From contig NZ_AULP01000001.1 of the NCBI RefSeq assembly GCF_000422345.1, forward strand, positions 372,001 through 436,000: DNA of 64,000 nucleotides, in the 5' to 3' direction. The notes beneath the pieces were generated by a model that was not told the origin of the DNA, searched no databases, and saw nothing but the letters and a program-made list of their open reading frames with translations. Origin of the DNA: Neomelitea salexigens DSM 19753. Its GTDB lineage: Bacteria; Pseudomonadota; Gammaproteobacteria; Pseudomonadales; Spongiibacteraceae. The position numbers and the translations under genes are program-made. Positions 32,110 to 40,804 of this stretch are shown one piece after another. Each line of letters begins with the position of its first letter. Position 1 is the stretch's first letter.

Positions 32110-33999
32110 GTGCAAGCAGAACAACTGGAAATTGCGAGCTTCCTGCAACAACACCCTCCCTTCAGTGAGCTGCCTGAACAGACACTCAATGACCTTGCCC
32201 AACATATTGAAATCAGCTACTACCGAGCCGGACGAGATATCCTGCAATTTCGAGAGCCAATTCACGACTTGTACGTCGTGCGTGCCGGTGCTGTTGAAAC
32301 GTTCCGCCGGACTGGCGAGCTTTACAACCGCTTGGGAGAAGGCGGTATTTTCGGCCACATGGGCTTAATGCTGAACCACCGCGTGCGCTTCCCTGTAAAG
32401 GCACTGGAGGACAGTTTGGTGTACTGTATTCCAGTAGCCTACTTCAACGACCTCTGCGAGCGCTTCGACAGCTTTGCCGACTATTTTGAAACAGAAGACA
32501 AAACGCTGCTGCGTCACGCAGTTTCAGAGCAAGCTGAGAGTAACGATCTCACGACGGTAAAAGTGAGCTCGCTGATTACCCGAGACCTCGTCACCTGCGC
32601 TCCACATACAACGATTCGGGAAGCTGCCAAGCAAATGACGGAGCAATCGGTTTCGCTGCTCCTCGTTACGCAATCCGTCCAGCAACCCTCTGCTGAAAAC
32701 AATGACGCTTCAAATATTGCTGGCATACTCACCGACCGAGATATCCGCTCTCGGGTAATGGCAGAGGGCCTCGACTTCGACGTCGCCGTAGGCGAAGTAA
32801 TGTCAGAAAACCTGGTAACGCTTGATGACAATGCCTACATTTTCGAAGCCATGCTTTCGATGCTGCGCTTTAATGTCCATCACTTGCCTATCATGCGCCG
32901 CGGTCGCTGCATCGGCGTGATTTCTATGTCCGATATTCTTCGGCATGAGTCACAGAGCAGTATTCTGCTGACTCGTGGTATTTTTGCCCAGCAGACTACT
33001 GAGGCGCTTCGGCATTATGCGCAACAGTTACCGGCGGTGTTTGTGAGAATGGTAAACGAAGACGCAAATTCCCATATGATCGGCAGTGCAATGTCGGTCA
33101 TAGGACGCAGCTTCAAGCAGAGATTGCTTGAACTCGCTGAGGAGAAATACGGACCGCCACCAATCCCCTACAGTTTTTTGGCACTGGGGTCGATGGCACG
33201 TGACGAGCAGTTAATCGTTACCGATCAGGATAATGCCATTATCTTGCATAACGATTTTGTGGAAGCTCAACACGGACATTACTTTGAAAACATTGCCAAA
33301 TTTGTCAGCGATGGCCTAGCAGAGTGCGGCTACCCATACTGTAGCGGTAATATCATGGCCACCAATGCCGAATACCGGCTGACGCTTGACCAATGGAAAA
33401 TGCAGTTCAGCGACTGGATTGAAGCGCCCAACCCCAAGGCGCTATTGAATAGCTGTATCTTCTTCGACCTTGACAGCGTTTGGGGAGAGCAGCGCATGGC
33501 CGAGACCTTGCGCCAGTTTGTTGCTGAAAAGGCCCCGAAGCATCACGCTTTTCTGGCGAGCATGGCTCGCAATGCACTAAATCGCACCCCTCCACTTGGC
33601 TTTTTTAAAGAGTTTGTACTGGAGCAGGACGGAAAGCACCGTCAATCAATTAATCTAAAACGGCGTGGAACCGCGCCGTTAACCGATGCCATTCGAGTCC
33701 ACGCGCTCGCTATCGGCTCGATGTCTCAGAATTCCTTTGAGCGCATCGAGGATATCAAACAAGCCGGCCTGCTCCCGCCCGGCAAAGCCCAGGACCTAAG
33801 TGACGCCCTCGAGTACCTTTCCATTGTAAGAGCCCGACACCAAGCACTGGCGATTGAGTCAGGTGAAGAAGCTGACAATAATGTTCAACCCGATATGCTA
33901 TCGAGCTTTGAACGACGAAACCTCAAGGAGGCATTCAGAGTCTTAGACAACGCCCAAAATTTTCTAAAATTCCGCTATAAAGCTAGCGTGCGGATATAA
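32110..33999 (+). CDS. cNMP-binding/CBS/DUF294 nucleotidyltransferase-like protein
   Basis: Predicted cytosolic signalling protein of 629 residues. Domains in order: a cyclic-nucleotide-binding fold (about 15-130) with YRAGRDILQFRE and LGEGGIFGHMGLM; a CBS pair (about 155-285) with GILTDRDIRSRV and GVISMSDILRHE; a DUF294 nucleotidyltransferase-like domain (about 325-450) with LALGSMARDEQLIVTDQDNA, the GSxxRxEx5DxD pattern; and a helical DUF294 C-terminal domain to the end. Substrate and reaction are unknown. I choose GTG 32110: GAGG lies nine bases upstream and homologues start near the cNMP domain. ATG 32014 is 32 codons upstream, without a site. The exonuclease gene starts eight bases after its stop. 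Confidence 0.85.
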   Translation: MQAEQLEIASFLQQHPPFSELPEQTLNDLAQHIEISYYRAGRDILQFREPIHDLYVVRAGAVETFRRTGELYNRLGEGGIFGHMGLMLNHRVRFPVKALEDSLVYCIPVAYFNDLCERFDSFADYFETEDKTLLRHAVSEQAESNDLTTVKVSSLITRDLVTCAPHTTIREAAKQMTEQSVSLLLVTQSVQQPSAENNDASNIAGILTDRDIRSRVMAEGLDFDVAVGEVMSENLVTLDDNAYIFEAMLSMLRFNVHHLPIMRRGRCIGVISMSDILRHESQSSILLTRGIFAQQTTEALRHYAQQLPAVFVRMVNEDANSHMIGSAMSVIGRSFKQRLLELAEEKYGPPPIPYSFLALGSMARDEQLIVTDQDNAIILHNDFVEAQHGHYFENIAKFVSDGLAECGYPYCSGNIMATNAEYRLTLDQWKMQFSDWIEAPNPKALLNSCIFFDLDSVWGEQRMAETLRQFVAEKAPKHHAFLASMARNALNRTPPLGFFKEFVLEQDGKHRQSINLKRRGTAPLTDAIRVHALAIGSMSQNSFERIEDIKQAGLLPPGKAQDLSDALEYLSIVRARHQALAIESGEEADNNVQPDMLSSFERRNLKEAFRVLDNAQNFLKFRYKASVRI

Positions 34000-34007
34000 G
34001 GACCTGG

Positions 34008-34718
34008 ATGGCAATTGATAAAAATACCCCTTTGGATTGGGCGAAAGAATTCGAGCAACTGCGACAAAACAGCCGCAATGAGTTCCTACGGTCATTCTAT
34101 AAAAGGGGCATGGTAAGCGGCAGCACGCCGATCGCCGACATTCCTCTAGTTGCTCTGGACTTTGAAACTACCGGCTTAAACAGCAAGCACGACGATATTG
34201 TCAGTATTGGCTTAGTACCATTTAGTACCCATCGCATCCGCTGCGCGGAGGCTCAACATTGGATTGTGAAGCCAAGACGGACCCTAGATGAACAGTCCAT
34301 CGTTATCCATCAAATAACCCATTCCGATATAGACGATGCGCCAGATTTACACGAGATATTGAGTGACTTGCTTGATGCTATCGCAGGTCAAGTTGTCGTA
34401 GTGCACTATCGCCATATTGAGCGGGAGTTTTTATTTCAGGCTCTGATGCGACGAATCGGTGAAGGCATACGCTTTCCAGTCATTGATACAATGGCATTGG
34501 AGCAAGAGGCACTTCAGCGAAAGCGCGGCATATTGGCAAGGCTGTTAAACCAGCCCCAGCCCTCTATGCGCCTGCCAGACTGCAGAAAGCGCTATGGTTT
34601 GCCGCCCTACCAACTGCACCACGCCACCACTGATGCCATTGCAACCGCCGAACTACTTCAGGCACAGCTGGCGTATCACTACCCACCAGACGCGCCTGTT
34701 CGTCAGCTATGGTGTTAG
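34008..34718 (+). CDS. DnaQ-like 3-prime to 5-prime exonuclease
   Basis: DEDDh exonuclease of 236 residues. Motif I LVALDFETTGL near 47-57 supplies Asp51 and Glu53, motif II is in VVVVHYRHIEREFL-like sequence near 130, and motif III HHATTDAIATAEL near 205-217 supplies His and the last Asp. About 45 residues precede the domain. It is not the polymerase III epsilon subunit, which lacks this N terminus and stands elsewhere. AAGGA precedes ATG 34008. It is always or often found behind DUF294 genes in gammaproteobacteria, often near acetate permeases; that neighbour is replaced here by a BCCT carrier. Confidence 0.87.
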   Translation: MAIDKNTPLDWAKEFEQLRQNSRNEFLRSFYKRGMVSGSTPIADIPLVALDFETTGLNSKHDDIVSIGLVPFSTHRIRCAEAQHWIVKPRRTLDEQSIVIHQITHSDIDDAPDLHEILSDLLDAIAGQVVVVHYRHIEREFLFQALMRRIGEGIRFPVIDTMALEQEALQRKRGILARLLNQPQPSMRLPDCRKRYGLPPYQLHHATTDAIATAELLQAQLAYHYPPDAPVRQLWC

Positions 34719-34769
34719 CGCATTATCAATCCCTTAGGCAAACGCAACTATCGATTTACGGTCGCTCAT

Positions 34770-36353
34770 CTATTGACGTGACGACATCGGCTCGGTGCGG
34801 AACCCCAAAATCAGGCTAAAACACATGAGTATTAGTACAAATGTGAACGGCAAACCCGTCGAAATAGCCCCCGCCTGTAAGGCCTCAATGGCCTCCGTTC
34901 CGCCAATCCACAGCAACGCCGCAGCGATCAAGCCTTCTATACTTGCCCAGAAAATTCGCTGTGGCACCGGCGCATCGATTTTCCCACCGGCGGTAATACT
35001 ATCGATCACGAGAGACCCGGAGTCCGACGAGGTGATGAAGAACACCAATATCAATACTACCGCGATGACCGATAACAATTTGCTCATAGGAAGCTCATCG
35101 AACATTTGGAACATCGCTAGCGGTACATCGGTCAACCCTTCGGTACCCAGTGCACCCACACCCGCAACCACTTGATCGATGGCAATACCGCCGTAAATGG
35201 ACATCCATAAGACAGTTACAAGAGTCGGCACGATCAGTACCGCAATGAGAAACTCTCGGACAGTACGCCCTGAAGATACACGGGCGATAAACATGCCAAC
35301 GAAAGGAGACCAGGAAATCCACCACGCCCAGTAAAAGACAGTCCAGCCCTGAAGCCAGGCTTCATCTTCACGGCCATGTGGATTGCTAAGCGGGATAATG
35401 TTTTGGAGGTAACCGCCTAGCGTTGTTCCCAGGTTACCTACGGCAACCGAAAGTCCCACCAGACCAACAAATACGAGCAGCACAAAGGCGATAACCATGT
35501 TCACATTACTGAGAACTTTAACGCCGCCTTCAAGCCCGCGGACAACGGAAATAATCGCTAGCAACGTAACGCCGATGATAACGAGAATCTGCAAACCCAG
35601 CCCGGCATCATTTCCAAAAACATGACTGATACCGGATGCGGCCTGCTGCGCCCCTAGCCCCAAAGACGTTGCAAGACCGAAAAGGGTTGCCAATACCGCA
35701 AGAATATCAATGAGATGCCCGGGCCAGCCCCAAGCCCGATCTCCCAGTACAGGGTAAAAAACGGAGCGAATAGACAGTGGCAAGCCTTTGTTGTAGGTAA
35801 AAAATGCTAGCGAGAGAGCAACAACCCCATAAATCGCCCAGGCATGAATACCCCAGTGATACATCGTAGCACCCATGGCAAGGCTGGCCGCTTCTGGAGT
35901 ATTCGCTTCCACGCCCAACGGCGTTTCGTACCAGCCGGTATAGTATGCAACCGGCTCGGCAACTCCCCAAAACATTAAACCGATCCCCATCCCGGCGGCA
36001 AAAAGCATCGCCAACCAAGACAACACGGAATGTTCGGGTTTAGCACCTGCACCACCGAGTCTAATTTTGCCGAAAGGCGAGAAGATCAAGGCCAGACAAA
36101 ACACGACAAACAGGTTGGCAGACCAGACAAAGAAGGAATCGAACGCGCCGATAATATCCCACTTCAAGCCATCGAGCGCCGCTTTTGCACTCGCCGGATC
36201 GGCAACCAGAGCAGCGACCAAAAAGAGCAGAATCAACCCTGCACTCACACCAAAAACGGGATTATGGACATCAAAACCCCACTTTTGAATATTATCCCGA
36301 CCGACGGTGTAGTCAGTATTTTCTATACTGTATTTATCGTCTTCATATGACAT
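34770..36353 (-). CDS. BCCT-family betaine/carnitine/choline transporter
   Basis: Secondary transporter of 527 residues with about twelve membrane spans. The family signature is WAWWISWSPFVGMFIARVSSGRTVREF-region, given here as WAWWISWSPFVG and RTVREF near 335-365, containing the tryptophan box that holds the trimethylammonium group. The N-terminal part has a short charged tail, and the C-terminal tail is very short, lacking the long osmosensory extension of BetP. Glycine betaine, choline, carnitine or DMSP are all plausible substrates. AGAGGTAG precedes ATG 36353. It lies 60 bases after the barrel protein gene and probably shares its transcript. Confidence 0.92.
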   Translation of the reverse strand: MSYEDDKYSIENTDYTVGRDNIQKWGFDVHNPVFGVSAGLILLFLVAALVADPASAKAALDGLKWDIIGAFDSFFVWSANLFVVFCLALIFSPFGKIRLGGAGAKPEHSVLSWLAMLFAAGMGIGLMFWGVAEPVAYYTGWYETPLGVEANTPEAASLAMGATMYHWGIHAWAIYGVVALSLAFFTYNKGLPLSIRSVFYPVLGDRAWGWPGHLIDILAVLATLFGLATSLGLGAQQAASGISHVFGNDAGLGLQILVIIGVTLLAIISVVRGLEGGVKVLSNVNMVIAFVLLVFVGLVGLSVAVGNLGTTLGGYLQNIIPLSNPHGREDEAWLQGWTVFYWAWWISWSPFVGMFIARVSSGRTVREFLIAVLIVPTLVTVLWMSIYGGIAIDQVVAGVGALGTEGLTDVPLAMFQMFDELPMSKLLSVIAVVLILVFFITSSDSGSLVIDSITAGGKIDAPVPQRIFWASIEGLIAAALLWIGGTEAIEALQAGAISTGLPFTFVLILMCFSLILGFRTEPMSSRQ

Positions 36354-36413
36354 ATCTACCTCTTTTAATTGCCGCCATACTGCTGATTGATTTACGTGAT
36401 GTTTTCTATTGAT

Positions 36414-37520
36414 CTAGAAATAAAAATCGAATGATAAGTACAACGAGCGAAAGTCACCCTCGCCGACATCACCAAAGCGATCAATAAAACCATCCTGCCA
36501 GAGGTACTCAAGGTAGAGCCAGCCCGGGCCGTAGTTGTAACTTACACCTGGCGAAAAGGCCGTCACTTTGTCAGCAGTATTACCCTCGGTATCTGTCTCA
36601 GCCGTGGTGGCTTCAAAGTAAAAAAGCCATTTATCTTGTTTATAATCGACATGTATCGCATGGCGCTGATTTTCAACCTCAACATTTGGGCAACGCGACG
36701 CCGCAACACAGGCATCTAGCTCGGTGAAATCGCGCATAACATCGATATAACGGTACTTGAAGTTGAAGTTGTTATACGAATAGGTGTAGTGCAAATCCAC
36801 TGCACGATGGTCACCCTGATCGGTTGTACTACCGTTCGCGGCAAAAGCGGTGAGGTCCACCAATCTCCCCTGCTGCGCCGAAGCCCCGATGGTATGACCT
36901 TCGCCAAAGGGAACATCAACGTTGAGAACCAATGTTTCCCCTTTGCGGTAGGTTTCCGCACCGGACGCGGCACTACCCCAGTGGCCATTGTCGTCAACGG
37001 TATCTGTGCTAGTTTTTCCCCAGTCATCCTGGGTGTAGTAAGCAACGTCATAGTGAATACCCGACGATTGCCCACTCAGCTTGGCACCGATATCCATCTG
37101 GTCGCCGTATCCCCCTTGCAGCATATCACCCGGCCAAAAATTGCCGGTTTTCCAACCGAAAGGAACTTGGCTTTTTCCAAGTATGACCTGATGCTGTTCA
37201 TCCAGCTGATAGCTTATCCAGGCCTTGTGCATGGTGAAATTGTCACCACTGTTATTACTGTCTGAACCAGTAAATGAGCCTGTCCCTATACGCATCTCTG
37301 CACTGAAGCCCCAAGGGCCGTGGCTGCCATCATCACCGGCATAAATAATTAACGCGGGGTCTGCAAACTCTCCATCACCATCGCCCTCTGAGGCATTTTG
37401 GTAGACCCACCATACCCCTGCACTGAGTTCAGCCCCCGCAAGACTGGCGCCAGAGAATGTCAAAGCGAGACAGCCAAACACGACTCGACTCACTAACCCT
37501 CTTGTATTCTTCATCAACAT
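36414..37520 (-). CDS. Outer-membrane beta-barrel (porin-like) protein
   Basis: Predicted outer-membrane channel of about 368 residues. A signal peptide (ending about SLAGA near residue 30) is followed by alternating amphipathic strands and acidic turns (EGDGDGEFADP, GSDSNNSGDN), ending in SLYLSFDFYF with a C-terminal Phe. WISYQLDEQHQVILGKSQVPFGW resembles the phosphate-selective porin/DUF3138-type region in which an arginine/lysine-rich eyelet is formed. I cannot name the family with certainty. ATG 37520 and ATG 37514 both lie behind a GGGGGG site. It is the first gene of a unit with the BCCT carrier, pairing an outer and an inner membrane step. Confidence 0.78.
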   Translation of the reverse strand: MLMKNTRGLVSRVVFGCLALTFSGASLAGAELSAGVWWVYQNASEGDGDGEFADPALIIYAGDDGSHGPWGFSAEMRIGTGSFTGSDSNNSGDNFTMHKAWISYQLDEQHQVILGKSQVPFGWKTGNFWPGDMLQGGYGDQMDIGAKLSGQSSGIHYDVAYYTQDDWGKTSTDTVDDNGHWGSAASGAETYRKGETLVLNVDVPFGEGHTIGASAQQGRLVDLTAFAANGSTTDQGDHRAVDLHYTYSYNNFNFKYRYIDVMRDFTELDACVAASRCPNVEVENQRHAIHVDYKQDKWLFYFEATTAETDTEGNTADKVTAFSPGVSYNYGPGWLYLEYLWQDGFIDRFGDVGEGDFRSLYLSFDFYF

Positions 37521-37593
37521 ATAACCCCCCTCAGGTAGTGGACACTTCACTTTGTATTGTTTTTTTAAGATCTGTACTGAACCTAACGTCATA

Positions 37594-37612
37594 AACTCAG
37601 CACTATTGAGTT
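37594..37612. promoter_or_regulatory. Inverted repeat upstream of the barrel-protein gene
   Basis: AACTCA and TGAGTT, exact inverted copies seven bases apart, lie about 75 bases before the barrel-protein start and after TonB receptor 2. It may be an operator; no T-run supports a terminator. Confidence 0.35.
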
Positions 37613-37808
37613 ACGCACCTGCTGGCAGTAAATACTACCAAGCCAGCGATAACAAACACGAATGCGTACCGAAGATGTATGTCAGATACCTTATCTTCAG
37701 AGTAGCGCTTAAAGAAGAATAAACAACCCCTAGCCACACTATGCGCTGATAACGGCGTCTACGATTTGGTCCTGGAATTAAACTGATGGAAGCTTTAGTA
37801 CAATACCT

Positions 37809-40295
37809 TTACCAACGGTAGTTCGCCTGCACAGCAATACTACGCGGCGACTCAAGGAAGGCATAGTGCCCCTTAGAACCAAATATCGTGTAGGACGTGG
37901 GGGTATCGCTGGCATAGGTAATAACGGTTTCATCCGTGAGGTTTTTACCCACGAGAGCGACATCCCAACTTTCATCAATAGCGCCAATACCAATGCGCCC
38001 ATTCCATTTCACATAGCCCTCTTGGTCTACTGCAGGATCGAGGTTTTGCGCAGGGTTGTAGTCGTCGGTAAATATCGCGTCCAGACTAATTGCCATACCC
38101 AGCGTATCGCTGATGGGCACCCGCCATACCGCCAGCAGGTTGCCAGCCCAATCGGCAACGTACTGGTTAGTCATGCCGCTGTAATCACAGTTAATGCCAT
38201 CAGCAGCAGTGGGAGCCTGGCCCGCCAAGCACTGGCCGTTTTCGTAGTCTTCAAACTCGAAATCAAGTAGTGCTAGAGCGCCGGCCAACATTAGGGTCTC
38301 GGTCACCTGCCAGCGACCGTCGAGCTCTATGCCCTGAGTCACCGCACTGGCGGCATTGCCGACATTAAAGCCGAGTGTGCCGTCAAAGATGCTGACTTGA
38401 AGGTTGTCGTAGCGGGTATTGAACAGTGCAATATTAAACTCCGCGGCACCGTCAAGCAGTGACATTTTTGCACCAAGCTCAATACTTTCCGACTCTTCTT
38501 CTTCGTACTCAAAGGTACCGATCAATACCGGACGGGGACTCGGGTCCGCGGGAGCATTGGGGTTGCGCGGAACCGGCTCTGCACTCGGCGAGGCGTTTGA
38601 ACGAGCGTCGTATCCGCCAGATTTGAAGCCCCGGCTCCAGGTGATATAGGTCATCACATCCGGGGTGACGTCGAACTGGAGGTTAATGGACGGCGATAGC
38701 TGGGACTCCGTCCGCTTGCCGCTCAGATCGTGGCGCTCGGCGGCAAAGCTGATAGCGGCCACGGTATCGGTCTCGCCGAAGGGACGGTCGCTGTAGTCTA
38801 GGTTGCCGAAGCGAAACTTGCGGCTACCGGTCTTGCGCTCGTAGGTGTATCGCCCACCAAACGTTAGGCGCAGGTCATCGCGCAGCTTCCAGGTCGCTTG
38901 CATAAAGCCAGAGCCCAGCAGGGAATCACTGTTAAAATCACGCGGTGAAGTTAAACCCGCTATCGCGTTACCAGCATCTCCAATGCCGAGAATTTCTTCC
39001 GGCGAGCCGCCCAAGGGGTTGGGGTCGCGATCACCCCGCGCGCCCCCCTCTGTGGCATCAGCAGCGTTGAGCAGTTGCACGATCAGGTCTGAATCGACGA
39101 TGATGCTGTCGAAAAAATACAGCGAGTTCTTCTGAAAATACAAACCGGCAATGTATTCCCAGTTGCCGTCGATGGGAGACATCCAACGAAACTCCTGACT
39201 GAATTGCTCATAGTCTTCTTGCAGTACCAGCTTAAAGCCCTCGGCGGCGGTGAAGTCACAATCGCAGAGATCGTCGTATTCATAGGCAACGTAGGCAGTC
39301 GTCGCAGTAAACTGATGCCCGCCGCGAAACCAATCAGCATTGACGGTCACGTTGATCGTATCGTTGTTACTGTAGTCACCGTTTGAAGAGCGCTTAAAAT
39401 CCTGGAAGTTATTGCGTACGGAGTCGTGACTATCGATATCCAACACACCCGGTACTTGGGTGCTATCGGCTATCTCAGCGTAAGTACGTCCGGTAAACAG
39501 CGGATTAGTGCTGTCAGATGGTTGGTCGTTGATAATCTCGACCTGACGGCCAAGCACATCAAAACTACCAATCTCGATCTTCGCACTTAGGCTCAGTTCG
39601 TCGGAGGCTTCCCAGAGTACTTTGAGGCGGACGGTTTCTTCTGAATAGTTCGGCTCGTCTCGACCCAAGGTGAGGTTTTCTATATACCCACCAAACTCGC
39701 GTTTACGCGCCGCAAAGCGCAAGCCTATGGCATCGCTGATGGGCCCGGACAGGGCGAGGTCGATGACCTCCTCATCAAACTCCGGTTCGTAAACCGCCGA
39801 CACAAAACCTTCGAATTCATCCCCTGGGTTGGCTGTAATAATGCTAATTGCCCCAGCAATACTGTTTTTACCGTAAAGAATATTCTGGGGACCGCGCAGC
39901 ACTTCAACGCGGGCAAGGTCCAAAAACGGCGCTCGCGCTAACTGGGCGCGGCCGTAGTAAACACCATCCACATACATGCCCACCGACTGCTCAAAACCCT
40001 GATTAATTCCAGAGCCGATGCCGCGAATGTATATGGCTGTGCCAATACCGTTCTCCGACATGGTTAGATTCGGCACATAGGCTTGGAGATCTTGTATCTT
40101 ATTTAGCCCTGCCTCTAGCAGCTTTTCGCCGGACACCGCATTGACAGAAACCGGCACATCTTGAAGGCTCTGCTCACGCAGCTGCGCTGTCACGATGACC
40201 TCTTCCAAGGTCGCGGAATGCAAGCTGACTGACAGCGGAAACAAAATGGCGGCGCAGGCCAAGCTCTGCAAGGCCGGTAGCAATCTGGGGGACAT
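37809..40295 (-). CDS. TonB-dependent outer-membrane receptor 2
   Basis: Receptor of 828 residues. After a signal peptide (ending about LHSA near 28) comes the TonB box LEEVIVTAQ. The plug domain (about 45-160) has AVSGEKLLEAGLNKIQDLQ, IYIRGIGSG and VEVLRGPQNILYGKNSIAGAI, and the barrel ends in RSIAVQANYRW with a C-terminal Trp. The plug style (VPVSVNAVSGEKL, MYVDGVYYGR) is that of the large family that expanded in sphingomonads and marine gammaproteobacteria for plant- or steroid-like and other organic ligands. The ligand cannot be stated. ATG 40295 has GGAG five bases upstream; a GTG two codons earlier is less likely. It is divergent from the small exported protein. Confidence 0.92.
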   Translation of the reverse strand: MSPRLLPALQSLACAAILFPLSVSLHSATLEEVIVTAQLREQSLQDVPVSVNAVSGEKLLEAGLNKIQDLQAYVPNLTMSENGIGTAIYIRGIGSGINQGFEQSVGMYVDGVYYGRAQLARAPFLDLARVEVLRGPQNILYGKNSIAGAISIITANPGDEFEGFVSAVYEPEFDEEVIDLALSGPISDAIGLRFAARKREFGGYIENLTLGRDEPNYSEETVRLKVLWEASDELSLSAKIEIGSFDVLGRQVEIINDQPSDSTNPLFTGRTYAEIADSTQVPGVLDIDSHDSVRNNFQDFKRSSNGDYSNNDTINVTVNADWFRGGHQFTATTAYVAYEYDDLCDCDFTAAEGFKLVLQEDYEQFSQEFRWMSPIDGNWEYIAGLYFQKNSLYFFDSIIVDSDLIVQLLNAADATEGGARGDRDPNPLGGSPEEILGIGDAGNAIAGLTSPRDFNSDSLLGSGFMQATWKLRDDLRLTFGGRYTYERKTGSRKFRFGNLDYSDRPFGETDTVAAISFAAERHDLSGKRTESQLSPSINLQFDVTPDVMTYITWSRGFKSGGYDARSNASPSAEPVPRNPNAPADPSPRPVLIGTFEYEEEESESIELGAKMSLLDGAAEFNIALFNTRYDNLQVSIFDGTLGFNVGNAASAVTQGIELDGRWQVTETLMLAGALALLDFEFEDYENGQCLAGQAPTAADGINCDYSGMTNQYVADWAGNLLAVWRVPISDTLGMAISLDAIFTDDYNPAQNLDPAVDQEGYVKWNGRIGIGAIDESWDVALVGKNLTDETVITYASDTPTSYTIFGSKGHYAFLESPRSIAVQANYRW

Positions 40296-40340
40296 AGTCA
40301 CTCCACAACAGTTTATTGTTATTGTTCAGTGGTAAGGGCC

Positions 40341-40368
40341 AGTATAACGACACAAGAAAAGCAATCAA
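40341..40368 (-). promoter_or_regulatory. Probable sigma-70 promoter of TonB receptor 2
   Basis: On the minus strand TTGATT (40363-40368), a 16-base spacer and TATACT (40341-40346) lie about 45 bases before the receptor start. Four of six and five of six consensus matches. Confidence 0.6.
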
Positions 40369-40464
40369 TGCCATAGCAACGCCCGACTGGTCACCACTGC
40401 AGAGACTCCCGGTCCAGGCATTAACGCGGTACACTGCCCCGAGTAATGGGCTGCTGAGGTAGGA

Positions 40465-40797
40465 ATGAAATATCTGATAATAACGATGGCGCTGCTGCTG
40501 CCGTATTCAGGAATGGCAGAGCCCACCTATAGCGGCGGCCATACGGCGATGCAACGTTACTTTGAAAATACCCCGGCCTTCGCTACTCACAAGGCCGTGT
40601 GGCTTCGCTACAACCGGCTGATGCTCAGCGCAAATACCGAACGTATCAAGGCCAAAAGCCTTGCCAAAGCGGCCTGCAAATTACTGCTACAAAATGGCTT
40701 CACGAATATTGATGTCGCCGTTGCCGTGACCGACCATCGCACACTCGAGCAAAACAACAACGTTAAGGGCGTCACTGAGCGATACTGCCAGCGCTGA
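40465..40797 (+). CDS. Small exported protein of unknown function
   Basis: A 110-residue protein that I do not recognise. A signal peptide (MKYLIITMALLLPYSGMA) is cut about residue 18. The mature part of about 92 residues is helix-rich and basic, with two cysteines (AACKLL near 71 and ERYCQR at the end) that could form a disulfide. AGGTAGGA stands directly before ATG 40465. It is divergent from TonB receptor 2 (169 bases between starts) and converges on the SLC13 gene with seven bases between stops. Being exported and next to the receptor, it may act in the periplasm with it, but nothing proves this. Confidence 0.7.
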   Translation: MKYLIITMALLLPYSGMAEPTYSGGHTAMQRYFENTPAFATHKAVWLRYNRLMLSANTERIKAKSLAKAACKLLLQNGFTNIDVAVAVTDHRTLEQNNNVKGVTERYCQR

Positions 40798-40804
40798 ACA
40801 GCGG

